Below, one piece after another: positions 25,435 to 36,575 of a DNA stretch of 64,000 nucleotides (positions within the stretch are counted from its first letter, which is position 1; each line of letters begins with the position of its first letter). The translations under genes and the position numbers were made by a program. The DNA is from Typha latifolia (taxonomy: Eukaryota; Streptophyta; Magnoliopsida; Poales; Typhaceae), in NCBI GenBank assembly GCA_019914945.1, contig CM034112.1, positions 891,001 to 955,000 on the forward strand. The letters are read 5' to 3'. A model generated the notes under the pieces. That model was not told the origin of the DNA. It was given only the letters and a program-made list of their open reading frames with translations, and searched no databases.

Positions 25435-25538
25435 GTTGACTCGGTCAACAAGCGCCTGCTGGGCGATCCCACTTCTTCTCTCCTATTCTGCCCTCAGTTC
25501 TGCTGAGAAATTGCGCAATTACCATCCCAATGTTGACC
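25435..25538. promoter_or_regulatory. Cluster of three W-boxes upstream of the C2-domain gene
   Basis: TTGACT at 25436-25441 and GGTCAA at 25443-25448 form a perfect inverted pair (GTTGAC-TCG-GTCAAC, 25435-25449). A third TTGACC is at 25533-25538. W-boxes (TTGACY) are WRKY binding sites. They lie about 480-590 bp before the ATG of the SRC2-like gene. Confidence 0.55.
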
Positions 25539-25999
25539 GGTCGAATTGGGTAAACTCTCTCTCACGAAGCCTATACCAAGTAACTATAATAAATTCGATT
25601 CTCTTGTCGATGTAAATTTCCATAGAACTCCTTCATTTCGATTCCTATTATTCTGCAGCCCATAGTCTTCTCTCATCTAAGCTTACTACATTGATTACAT
25701 TAAACTACCAAACCAAGTATATGTACTTAAACTACTCATTAATAAGCATCAATTATTTGTTCGAAATTTTGAAACATTTCGGCGACCAATTCAGTTTCTA
25801 CACCCAACCCCCACCAGTATTATCTGTTGGTCTTCACGCCTCCCCACTAGAATCCTTCCCCAGTATGTTAATCTATCACCAATTACTGATGGCATTTTCG
25901 TTATTATCTCTAACTCCAGCGTCTAATCCAAATAATCCGAACAACATTTAAATTACCACCGTCCTCCTTTCCTCTTCTACTCTTCTCCCAGTTCTCCGT

Positions 26000-26020
26000 G
26001 AGAGAGAGAGAGAGAGAGAG
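26000..26020 (+). repeat. GA microsatellite ending at the start codon of the C2 gene
   Basis: An uninterrupted run of GA dinucleotides ends directly before the ATG at 26021, within the 5' leader. GA/CT leader repeats are common in plants and can bind BPC/GAGA-type proteins. Confidence 0.85.
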
Positions 26021-27001
26021 ATGGGTTCACGCTATGAGGTGGAGATCACGATTGGCTCGGCGCGCGACCTCAAGAACGTGAACTGGCGCCATGGCGATCT
26101 CAAGCCGTACGCCGTGGCGTGGGTCGATGGCGGCGCCAAGTGCTCGACCAAGGCCGATCTCGACAACGACGTCAGCCCCGTCTGGGACGAGAAGCTCTCC
26201 ATCCCCCTCCCCCCCGATCGCCGTCTCGAGGAAGCGGTACTCTACGTCGACGTTGTCCATGCCAAAGCCGCCGAGGGAGTCAAGCCGCTCGTCGGCTCGG
26301 CGCGGATCCCGATCCGCGAGGTCCTCGACGACGTGGGCGTTGGCGCCAAGTCAGCGCGGAGCCTCAAGCTGAAACGTCCCTCGGGGAGGCCCCAGGGAAA
26401 GCTCGAGGTCAAGATCACGATCAAGGAGCCGGCGAGGTACTACGATCGCTATGCGCCGCCGCAGCCCTACGCCCAATCCGCTCCGGATCGCCGCGGTGAG
26501 GGCTCCTACGGCGGTTACGGCTACGGCTACGGTGAGCCGGCGCCGGCGCGGGCCGGGTACCCCTACGCTCCTTCCGCACCATCGCCGGCGGGGGCCGGGT
26601 ACCCCTACGCTCCTTCCGCACCATCGCCGGCGGGGGCCGGGTACCCCTACGCTCCTTCCGCACCATCGCCGGCGGGGGCCGGGTACCCCTACGCCCCTCC
26701 CGCGCCGGCGGGCTACCAGTACGGGGCCTCCCCGTACGGGCAGGCGCCAGGGTACGGATCTGCGCCGTACGGACAGACATCGGGGTACGGATCTGCGCCG
26801 ACGAAGGAGAAGAAATCGAAGTTTGGGATGGGGACGGGGCTGGCGGTGGGGGCGGCGGCGGGGGTTTTGGGAGGGCTGGCGCTAGCGGAGGGGGTTGATT
26901 ACGTGGAGGATAAGATCGCGGACGATGCGGCGGAGAAGGTGGAGGACAATCTCGGATACGACGACGGAGGATTCGGCGACTACGGAGGTGATGACTTCTG
27001 A
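26021..27001 (+). CDS. SRC2-like C2-domain protein
   Basis: Single-exon gene for a 326-aa protein related to plant SRC2 ('soybean gene regulated by cold 2'), a family of calcium/lipid-binding C2 proteins linked to ER/vacuole trafficking and stress. An N-terminal C2 domain (about residues 1-135) has the SARDLKNVN and KPYAVAWVD blocks and [10 protein letters not shown] Pro/Tyr/Gly/Ala-rich middle (about 140-260) includes three identical 14-residue units and a partial fourth. A C-terminal Gly/Ala hydrophobic stretch (about 275-295, [20 protein letters not shown]) could touch or span a membrane, and the acidic Gly/Asp tail ends GDDF. The coding region is strongly GC-rich compared with its flanks. 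Long reading frames on the opposite strand come only from that GC bias. W-boxes upstream suggest defence or stress regulation. Confidence 0.88.
   Translation: MGSRYEVEITIGSARDLKNVNWRHGDLKPYAVAWVDGGAKCSTKADLDNDVSPVWDEKLSIPLPPDRRLEEAVLYVDVVHAKAAEGVKPLVGSARIPIREVLDDVGVGAKSARSLKLKRPSGRPQGKLEVKITIKEPARYYDRYAPPQPYAQSAPDRRGEGSYGGYGYGYGEPAPARAGYPYAPSAPSPAGAGYPYAPSAPSPAGAGYPYAPSAPSPAGAGYPYAPPAPAGYQYGASPYGQAPGYGSAPYGQTSGYGSAPTKEKKSKFGMGTGLAVGAAAGVLGGLALAEGVDYVEDKIADDAAEKVEDNLGYDDGGFGDYGGDDF
26552..26713 (+). repeat. 42-bp coding minisatellite in the C2 gene
   Basis: Three units of 42 bp (starting at 26552, 26594 and 26636) and a shortened fourth (from 26678) each encode the 14-residue [14 protein letters not shown]. 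The first three are identical at the DNA level, so the expansion is recent and copy number is probably variable between individuals. Confidence 0.92.
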
Positions 27002-28782
27002 GAGATTCGAAATGGAGGAAATAATAAACTTGTCATCTTATGGAGCCTGGACATTGGAAATTGGTTGTTTAATTAAGAGAGTATTATTGAATGCTTTGCT
27101 AATTTGGGATTCCTCTTTCTTTTTCACCAAGGATAAGGTTTGGTTGAATGAGGTAGGAGTTATTGTCATATGACATGGATACCTCCTGTCTATAAGAACT
27201 ATGGAAGTGCTTGTGACTTTCGACAAAGAATAATCCTCAAGTTTGTGTATTGCTTTCGGATGCCAAGATAGCATCACTTTCATCATAAAGCATAGCATTT
27301 CCTTTTTTATGTATATATATATATATATAAATATAATTATCTATCGGTATATATCATTTTAAATTTACTATTCTTTTTTGTATACATTCAAATAAGACAA
27401 TCTAAGATGTCCTAATCTACGTTAGGTTTAGAAGCAACCTCAAAACCTTCAAAAGTAAGAGTCTGAAATAGTTCGACCATTATAGTCCAGTAATTGAGTA
27501 TAAGAGTCAAAAGCTCAAATTTTCTATAAACATAATTGATTAATTTACAGGCTCGCGATCTATTTGAGAAAAATAACAAGCTAAAATGAGGGTAAAAGTA
27601 GGAATCGCTTGGACATCGGACCGAGCCCAATAAGTACGGCCCATTTCTGTAAACGCTTTCGACCGTCGACAGCCGGTAACCTTACCGGGGAAATACCGGT
27701 CGAGTCAGTTACGGTACATTTGCTATAATAAAACGCCACCTCGATATCTCCATTGCTTTGTTCGCACGATTTCTTCGCTTCGCGAGCTCTCGAGGAAACG
27801 AACTCGAGGGTTTCTGTCCCTTCTCATCTTTCGCTTGCGAGATCGAGTCTCTTAGGTAATCTTCTGAACTTTAAGATTTGTTAAATTGGATGTTTGATGG
27901 ATCTGCAGTTTCGTTTTTTAAGTTTATTCTCCTGGATTTTGGTCCTCTTAGGGTTTTATTCTCATGATATACGATTTGGTCTATCGTAACTTAGTGCTGG
28001 GATGCGTCTTTGAATCGGCCCATCTGGCGATTTGGGTGCTTTTAGGATGTCTAAAGTGATTCATTTCTGATCTGGTAGTAATCTTGCTGGTCTACTTTAG
28101 TAGAAGAATTTCTCTGTTTTGAGGAGATCCAATTTTCTGCAGGATTAGATTTAGTTGTTTGTTTATTGCATCGATTATTGTGATCAAAGTTTAATTCCCT
28201 CCATTATCTGTGTATGTACCTGTCCTTATGGATGAAGCTAGTGAAACGAGTGGATTTGACCTTTTGGACTTCATTTTGGAGTTTAAATACCTGTGCTTTA
28301 CTTATGATACATCTTAATAGCTAATATGTTTCAATTTTAAGCTTATTTCCCGAGATGCAATATTTGGATGTACACATGTTTCCTCTAATGCTCGCTTTGT
28401 ATATTTTCCATGCTAGTTTGCTGGACTTCTTTCTGTATTGGGGTGTTCTTTAGATTTTTAGTTTGTGAAGTAATTTATGTCTTTTAATTTGCTTCTCTCT
28501 GCCCTTACCAGGCAAGAAGCATGCCGACCTAATATTTACTAAAAGATCTAATTTGTTTTTAAAATCTGGGCCTAGTTCATCCTTAAATGTTTATTTGATA
28601 GAATATAGATTATCTGTTTTTAAGAAACAAAACACAGTGCTTGTGTCAAAAGAAATTAGTTGTATTTATTTTTGCTAAGTGAGTTGGGCGGGAGAAAAAA
28701 AGTACTTATTTTTTTTCCTTGTGTTTCTCAAGTGTTATCTTTGATATGCCTGATCATTGTCTCAGAGGATAGGTTCTGAAAG
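27002..28782. other. Intergenic region and 5' leader of the ATI gene
   Basis: 27002-27740 holds the C2 gene 3' UTR and AT-rich intergenic DNA with an AT microsatellite at 27317-27329. From about 27750 a mixed-composition stretch ending '...TCTTAG' before GTAATC at 27857 looks like a non-coding first exon of the ATI gene. The intron would then run to an AG just before the leader segment at about 28768. No other gene is seen. Confidence 0.5.
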
Positions 28783-30911
28783 ATGACTGACAATGAGAAA
28801 GAAGCTGAGGAGATCTCTCCCCGAGGAAATGACTGGGAGGTTGTGTCTCTCACTGCATCCACATATGCTGCTTCTCCTGGCCCCAAAAGATTTGAGCAAT
28901 CAGATGAGAATAAGGATTCTGAGAATGTTGCAAAAGGACATGAATCTTCTGATGCAATGTTCATGTCCGGTCACTTCCTATTACCGACTGATGAACACAC
29001 GAACCTTCTAGTAGAAACTGACTGCAAGAAGGTCCAGAATGAGGTCTGTAAACAAGATGTCCTCTCTGCTGAAATGGGAGTTTATGAAGCAGAGAAAACC
29101 TGTGAAGAAAGTTATAAGAGTAAATCTGACGATGAATTACATGGGATTCAGTTTTTTGACAAGGAAAAGAGCCTCTCCATTGGTGAGATGGAGTTTGGAG
29201 ATGGCAAAACTTTGCAAGGATTGAACTTGGTTGGGGAAGAACAAGTCATGCTCGTCTCTTCTGGATTTGATTCTTTTCATGTTGAATCAGAGATAAGCAG
29301 GTCAGTTCATGCTAGTGAGAGTGTTGGTGTTGTTGAACCCATTAATCCTTGTTATGCAAGTCCAGATTCTCCTGTGGATTCTACTGATGCTTTTGTTCCG
29401 AAGGAAGATGATGGAAATGAGAGCTCTGGCCTTCCCTGTGAAGCTTGGTGGAAGAGGCAGGCTGTAATTTTTTATAATAATGCAAAAGAAGCAAACACAT
29501 TCTGGTCAGTCTTTGTGGCTGCTGCTTTAGTGGGTATTGTAGTTTTGGGGAAACGATGGCAAAGAGAAAAGTTGCACCTTCAGCAAATTAAACTGCAGTT
29601 TGACATCAACAATGAGGTATATTGAGCTCTATTAAGAATTATCTAGAGTATTAATTCCAAGGTGTCATTCATATCCTTTTGTCAGTGGACTGTTATTTGA
29701 TTGCTTTTCTTTGTACTATAAATTAAATTGATATGTATAATGCTTTCTCAGTATATCCACCTGACGTTCAATAGCTTTCCAGCTAGAATGACAATTGATT
29801 ATAATGTGCGACACAAAGGTGCCTCTAGGTTGGATGATGCTCCAAGGCGCACATGTAATGCCTAGCCTAGGTCAAAGGCACAACCAATGATGATTATACT
29901 CCTAAGTGTCTTTTGCTCAGGCTTTAAGTTAACCTTGCCCATTTTCTTTGGATGTGTTGGAGATACAAATGCATTATTATTGTCGTGAGGAATGCACATT
30001 AGGACCCTGGGATCTAGAGATAGAAATTGCCGTCCAATTGAACCTGAATTTGCGCCTGACTCCTGTCAGTTCCCCTTGTAGCTTCTAACTGTTGGCTTCA
30101 TAATAGCTGTAGTTCTAGGGGTAGAGTCTTCTTTTGATTGAATGGTTGATAATTTTCTTTAGGTATACTATCTAAGGTAGGTTACTCCCATTTTTATTGT
30201 TGGCTGATTTTTCTGTTTCTTTGATTTTGTCACTGTACTTCTTGGATTTCTAACATGGGATACCAAAATTTTCAGGCAATAGAATCCTGCAAGAGATATT
30301 GCACTGTTAGTTCTTGACATTTTGATGGCAATAGAATATATAATCCTAGTTTCTTTCCTGTGATCAACAAACACTTCATGTGTCACTCTGTTTGGTATCT
30401 CTTTCTAGTGGCAGTTACACTGGTATCTTCTAATTTTGCAGCATATATTCTTTTCACCAGGTGAGAAGTATTGTTTAAAGAAACAAACTCTTTAGTTTTT
30501 TTTTTCTTGAAGTAGCATTTTCAGTGACTTGAACTTGCCATATGATAGCTTTGGTGCCAACTGTTGTACATCAAAACTATGTGACCTTTGCCAGCATGAG
30601 AATTTGGGCAATAGATGGCAGCTATAATGGGTTACCCTAAATTTCTCCACATATCTGTATATAGATGCAGCAGGATTTAGGACATATTACATTAGTGTTC
30701 CTTTGGTCGTACAATTTTCTTTCAATGCATGACTAATGTTATTACTGCAATCAATTACTCGCATCACTGGCATTCATTTGCTGACACAATTCCGTTATGC
30801 TGACAGAAGGTGAGCTTTATGATGGGACCATTTAACCGGTTTAAAAGCATTTTGATTGCTGGGAACCAGCGGACTCCCTTGATCCGTGGAGATGCAGCAT
30901 TTGGCCAATAA
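28783..30911 (+). CDS. ATG8-interacting protein (ATI1/ATI2 type)
   Basis: Plant-specific ER/plastid-body membrane protein that binds the autophagy protein ATG8 and delivers cargo to the vacuole. Two coding exons, 28783-29616 and 30807-30911, give 312 aa; splicing at GAG|GTATAT and ACAG|AAG replaces an early stop in the intron. The N-terminal block SPRGNDWEVVSLTASTYAAS is the family signature and contains a WxxV-type ATG8-interacting motif (Trp18 to Val21). A long acidic, disordered middle follows. Near residue 235 is the conserved LPCEAWWKRQA, then a single hydrophobic segment (FWSVFVAAALVGIVVLG, about 246-264) and KRWQREKLHLQQIKLQF. The short second exon encodes the FNRFKSILIAGNQRTPLIRG tail, matching the 'LSRLKDVIV' end of ATI proteins. 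The initiation codon is the first ATG after the leader splice. Confidence 0.9.
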
Positions 30912-33410
30912 GGTGTCTGTTGCTGATGATGATGTTGACGAAAAATTTCAAGTGAAAGCAGGGAAAGAGAAATTTCTGCAGGGCTGTGAAGGGCTTGCCA
31001 ATTGTATCTATTTCATGCTTGGTGGATTATGAAAACTGCTATAGTTTGTTGACTTTAATTACAAGATATTGTTATGTTTTCACATGATGTTGTGAGCTCA
31101 GGTATTGTAAATATCGACTCTGACCTTGTCATTATCATATGTAAATATCTTTTAAATAATTATTCCAATTACTGTCTAAATCATAAATTACCAAGGGCCT
31201 CGTGAATTTAGCTGATGATACTTATATGGTTGCCCCAGCTGATGATTTTTATATGGTTGCCCCAGCTGAGAATTGCTGATGGTTTTAACTGAATAAAGCC
31301 TTGAAAACTGTTGATCAGTTAAGTTGATAAGACTGAACATTGCAGATGCATCTGGATCTGGAAGGGCCTGCTTTTATCTGTTGCAAATTTTATATAATTC
31401 ACCATGCTGGTTCATTTTTGTTCTCCATGTACACAAACATGATATCTTGTATAGTAGTGAGTTAAGCTGCATGCCTATTTTCATTGCAAAGTTTTCAGGT
31501 ACACAGTAAAGTTCTGAACTCATATCCTCACATTAGCAATTGATAAAGGTGCTATACCAACATCTCCTCCTTGGTATAAGAGACATTGAGCCGAAAGCCA
31601 TATAGCTGAGTGATGCCTGGGCAAATGATTCCTTCTTAAGGCACCAAATCAATCAAATAATAGGTTCCTCCACTCGGGTCTCAATAGCAGCATGTGAGAT
31701 GTCTGCCATGGCTTCTGCCATGTAGGCCTCAACAACCATGCTTTCCTAGTTGCTATCAACTAGTGTTTTTACTTGCCTAATGGTCTTATCCTAAAAATAC
31801 AAGAATGCCAAGGTGCTTTTTCTTTGCATCAAATTTTACTTTGCTTAGATAAAGATAGGCAGTAATTAGATAGAGATGTGGATGGATTCATGTGAAAACT
31901 AAGTCGATTAACTTTGACATAATCCAGCCATGTGTCCTTTGATGTAACCTAACATAGATGACACCAAGTTCAAATGGATGTCTTAAGTGGCAGCTTAATA
32001 TGAACTTTTAGAAGTCCTATTCTGTTTCATTGCATAACCTGTGTGCTTACTACCATCCTGATGTCCCTATCCGCATGGGCAGCATTTTAGGTTAGAATTA
32101 GGTCTTCAGTCCCTAATTGATATGACACTGCCGTTTGGATGCATCCAAATCCTCAAGGGACCCAAGAATAAATATTAATTAGGGTACATAAAATTAATTA
32201 TGCTCTTGACTAATCCCATATACCACACTGGGGAAGGACTGTTTTAGCTTTAATTTTCTTCAAAAACTCAGACTAACCTCATCAAAATCACAATCTTTGA
32301 ATATTTATTGCAAGAATTTTAGTTTATGGAGCAGCGGCTAACAACTCACCATGAGACACTAGTTGTTAGTATAGATTGAGACACACCACCCAATTACAAT
32401 TACTTACTGTTAGGACTAAATATAAGGCGTCATAAAAGTCCCATTCTTTGGTCTATATCTAGTAACAGTGTTGTGGTCCTGAGAGTTATATTCATATGCA
32501 CCTAACACACAACACTGAGAGGTTTATGTCTGAAGTCAAAAGGCATGCTTTGTAGTTTGGATTAAAGTAAACGCCACCACTTTATATCTTCTAAACTTTT
32601 ATTTATTTTTTAATAGAAATTATTGATTCCCAAATCGATATTATACCAAGCAACAGAAGATCTCGTCGGACTGAATGGAATTAAAACATCCAATTACTAC
32701 CCTGTGATAGAATGGACGAGTGCCATTATTAGAATTATCATCATTTGAGAATGTAGTATATATATATCGTATTGTGATTTCTCTCGTCACTTTAAATTAT
32801 TAGTTTTTTTTTTTACTAAAGAGAAACTAATTATTAGGTTGGCAGTAAGTGGGCCCCACTTGTGCGCACGAAGGGATGGCGGGCGTAAGCTTCCATCGAG
32901 TGGAGAGAGCGTGACTTCCGAGGCTGATTATTACGTCATCAGGCGCACGAGTGGCAGCCCCCCTTTCGCTCGACCTCACTTTACTAAGACGCCACTGTTT
33001 TTCTGCTTATTTACCAAACCGTGCTCCTCGGCTCTTCGAGCTGACGAGCCATCTCGGCCGTCCATTAGGCGGAGTCTCCCGTTGGACGCCTTAGATTCCC
33101 ACAGCTTAACGTAGCAGTTACGCGAGTGGCAAACGACGTAATTAAGTCATTTCCCCGTCGACCTAACTAATTGCGTGTTTGACCTTCGTGGTGAAGGAGA
33201 GAGAATTTTAAGATTCCCCTTCAAATAAGTAATCTATCTCAAATGCTTAGAATAATTCTAGGGTTTTATCTCTACTCTCGAGGACAATTGCGTCGATTTC
33301 GGAGATTTACGTCGATGGCTTCTCGTTTTCGCGGTGGGCGTTGAGGATATCGGGAGATAATTTATTAGGGTTTTCGACTTGGATTCGTTTTGATTCGGGA
33401 GGGGAAGGTG
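30912..33410. other. 3' UTR of ATI gene, intergenic region and leader of next gene
   Basis: Contains a 27-bp tandem repeat (31211-31264), a perfect 16-bp palindrome TTTGGATGCATCCAAA (32134-32149) and otherwise AT-rich DNA. 32839-33114 is GC-richer with an open frame, but the predicted peptide resembles nothing known and it sits where the promoter of the 33411 gene should be. 33200-33410 is its probable 5' leader. Confidence 0.5.
31211..31264 (+). repeat. 27-bp tandem repeat
   Basis: Two adjacent units GCTGATGATxxTTATATGGT... (31211-31237 and 31238-31264) differ at two positions and are followed by a further GCTGA. They lie downstream of the ATI stop codon, probably in or just after its 3' UTR. 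Confidence 0.85.
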
Positions 33411-36400
33411 ATGAGGGGAGTAAATAATAGCGTGGAGACGGTGAATGCGGCGGCGGCGGCGATAATTTCCGCTGAGAGTAGGGTTCAGCAAGTCACTGTT
33501 CCGGTAGGTACTCAACTCTCTCCTGCTCTAATTCTTTAACTTTTTTTTTCGTTATTTCTGTATGTTGTTTCGTGTGAAGTCGTGCTTGACTAGGTTAAAA
33601 GTTTGTGGATTGATAAGAAAAAGTGACTTCTTTTATTTACTTATGTATAGTGTTTTCGCGCTTATGATCGTGTTTATAGAGAACCATTTCTGCTAATTTG
33701 GTCGGTAATTATCGCAAGAGGATTCAATTGGCCCCAAAATGTCCAGGTCAAAGTCTAAATCGATGTGATCCATTTGGAATAGTCAATGGAGATGAATCTC
33801 TTAGTTCTGGATCGTTGTTTTATAAGATTTCAATTTTTTATATTTAAAGAATTATCTGGTTTTGGCCTGGATCATGAATCCATGATGTCAGAAATCCCAA
33901 ACAAAAGCTAATATATGCTTTCCAAGAAATTTATTTTATGCCATCCTTACAAAATTATGATGCCATCTGAAGTTGTCGATGTGTAAAGCATAGATACAAC
34001 ATTGTAGAGAGCCCGCTTGAACCAAAAATTCAGAGATTATATTAGTGGAAAATCCAGAGATGTTAGAGAGTGAGAGTAATGTGAAGGAACACAGAGGAAA
34101 ACAAGAGGAAGGTCATTACGAAGAGCTGTGGTAGCCTTTGCCAGAAGAAATTCTTCTAAAATAAAGGGTGCAGCTCTACGGATCAGTCATCCATCACCTC
34201 CAAAGGATGCTGGTGGAAGTACATCTATGAAACTCTGAATTTGTCAAGTATGAGAATATTAGTGGTCTAGCTGATGAGCAATTTTTGCAGCAAGAGTGCC
34301 AGTTTTGGGAAAAGAAGTTGATTGTTGGTTTGCTAAATGTGGGAAGTGAAACACAGTTCTGAAATATGTTTCCTTGGTGGAGCGGAAGAAATTGAAAGCA
34401 ATCTTTGGCTTTCAGTTCTTTCTGATGCTTTAATTGATTATATAAGATCAACTAGAGTTTCCAAATTCATGTTTATTTTTCTGGAGATCAAACAAAGAAC
34501 AAAGAAAAGGATTGGTAATACCATAATACCTTATGATATCAAACTCAAATCGAGAATATTTTGGCAAAGTGGGAAACAGTGTTATAATTGGAAAGTTTTA
34601 TGAAATGGATTAGGTCTTTTTGATGTAGTTCTTCAGGAATGTTCACAATGTACTGTATGTGCTCCTCCAGCTTGATTTGTGGATGGTAATGTCATTCAGA
34701 TGTACAACTGTATGTATTTAATTGAAGATTGCAGTATATTACTCAGCGATGGCATGAAGTTTGCACTTAGCAGGGCTATTGAACAGGCTGTTTGGTATTG
34801 ATATTATGTTCACTGGATTTCTTTGAATTGGGTTTTCATGAATCATGACATCCTATCTAATATAGGAAGCATTCGGCATCGTGCATTTGCCAGCTTAGAA
34901 TTATAATCTCTGACTATCGTTATGCCCATCATGTTACTTTTTTTTAAAAAAAATCGATTATGTAACATAATACTGTTTATTGTATTCTATAGAATAATCT
35001 TATTTGCTTTTTCTACCAATGTTATCAACTCTGAGATCGATTTTTCACAGCTGAATTGGATTTTAGTTTGTATATGAAAGAATCTAGGTTTCCTTTCCAC
35101 AGTTCTTTCTTTCATTACTATTGTCTTGGGTAGAACTGTCAATTATCATGCTTAGGGAAAGAAAAGGACCACTTAGAACTGAACTTGCTCAAAATTAATG
35201 TAGCTTGAATTCATAAATTGATATAAATACTTGAACTTTTTTTGAAGTGATAGATGTGGGTAAATTTGTTTGATTATATATGCTGGAAGAAATTTTTAGA
35301 CTGCTTCATACTTACCTTAAGAATATATTGTTATTTTAACTAGATGAATTTTCGTGTATGTTTGTATTATCATCAGTTTTGATGATTTCTTACTGGCAGA
35401 GGAGAAGATGGGCAAACTTTTTCAGTTTGTACTGGTGCTTTGGGTCTCACAAACAAGGCAGGCGCATCAGCCATGCGGTCCTCGTTCCTGAACAGACATT
35501 ACCAAGATCAGATGCTTCTGCAGTTGAACACCCCAACCATCCACCAGCACTGGTGCTTCCATTTGTTGCACCTCCTTCCTCTCCAGCTTCCTTTCTCCAA
35601 TCAGAAACGTCCTCTTCCGCCCAGTCACCTGCAGTACCTTTATCCTTTTCTGCTCTTTCAGCTAATTCATATTCCCCCAATGGCCCGGCTTCAATCTTTG
35701 CTATTGGGCCCTATGCCCATGAGACTCAGTTAGTTTCCCCCCCTGGCTTCTCTAACTTCACAACTGAACCTTCTACTGCTCCTTTTACTCCCCCACCAGA
35801 ACAAGTGCATCTGACAACCCCCTCATCTCCGGAGGTGCCATTTGCAAAACTTTTGAGTTCTCTTGGTACTAACTGCAAGAATGATGGCAATGAGTTTCAG
35901 TCCTACCAGTTATACCCAGGAAGCCCAATAGGTCACCTCATATCACCAAGCTCAGCTTGTTCTGGCACTTCATCCCCTTTCCCTGATCTTGAGTTCCAAT
36001 CTTCTGGTTGTGGCTCCTTCCATTCGTTCCCCATAGCTGAACCACCAAAGATCTTGAGTGCTGAAGGAATTGCAATGCGGAAGTTGGCGCCTCGACATGC
36101 TCGCAACGGCGGTTCACTTTTGGATGGCCAGATCTCAGCAGCTGCACCAATGGTAGACTCTACCAGCAGGTCACAGAACGGTGAATATGCTGTGGATCAG
36201 AGAGTATCATTTGAGTTGACTGCTGAAGACGTTGCCCGCTGTCTGGGGAAGAGATCAGCAAGCTCAGGTGAAGCTACTTCAGAATCTTTGCAGGTTCCTT
36301 TTGGTACTGACAGTTTCAGAGCTAACAGTATCAAGGGAAGTGGAGTTTGTGTAGATGAATCCTACCATGACTTGCCTGAGAGAGCAAGGCCTCTTTTCTT

Positions 36401-36575
36401 TTCAGCAGCTAAAGAATTCAAATTTGACAACTCCGACGGGGCTTCTGCAGAGCCTAACGTTGGCTCTGACTGGTGGGCTAATGAGAAGGTCGTTGGAACA
36501 GAAGTCGAACCTCAAAAGGACGAACATCAAAAGGACTGGACCTTCTTCCCAACCATGCAACAAGGAGTTAGCTAA
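33411..36575 (+). CDS. 'Hydroxyproline-rich glycoprotein family' protein (At5g52430/At4g25620 type)
   Basis: Plant protein of unknown biochemical role, usually annotated as a hydroxyproline-rich glycoprotein, although no signal peptide is visible here. Two exons, 33411-33503 and 35400-36575, are separated by a 1.9-kb intron and encode 422 aa. Exon 1 encodes MRGVNNSVETVNAAAAAII, almost the same as the family N-terminus. Exon 2 opens with RRRWANFFSLYWCFGSHKQ and continues with the family blocks VLPFVAPPSSPASFLQS, FAIGPYAHETQLVSPPGFS, FTTEPSTAPFTPPPE and TTPSSPEVPFAKLL. These Pro/Ser-rich stretches look like phosphorylation-prone disordered sequence more than wall glycoprotein. The C-terminal third holds VSFELTAEDVARCLGKR. 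The first ATG in the GC-rich leader is taken as the start because it gives the conserved N-terminus. Confidence 0.88.

Larger units (their letters stand above)
24632..25990. other. 3' UTR of the aminopeptidase gene and intergenic region
   Basis: Contains the aminopeptidase 3' UTR (from 24632), a small inverted-repeat element (24967-25079) and, nearer the C2 gene, a W-box cluster (25435-25538). Short reading frames at 25691-25951 have no family resemblance and probably lie in the promoter or leader of the C2 gene. Confidence 0.5.

Noticed and set aside
26091..26885. Several overlapping open frames on both strands in the C2-domain gene
   Set aside because: All are GC-bias shadows of the C2 frame; only the 26021 frame has a recognisable domain.
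31558..31760. Short minus-strand open segment encoding an Ala/Glu-rich peptide (MVVEAYMAEAMADISHAAIE)
   Set aside because: Stops on both sides, no splice-supported continuation and no family match.
32839..33114. 91-codon plus-strand open frame
   Set aside because: It lies in the promoter or leader zone of the 33411 gene, has no similarity to known proteins, and its composition reflects a GC-rich leader.
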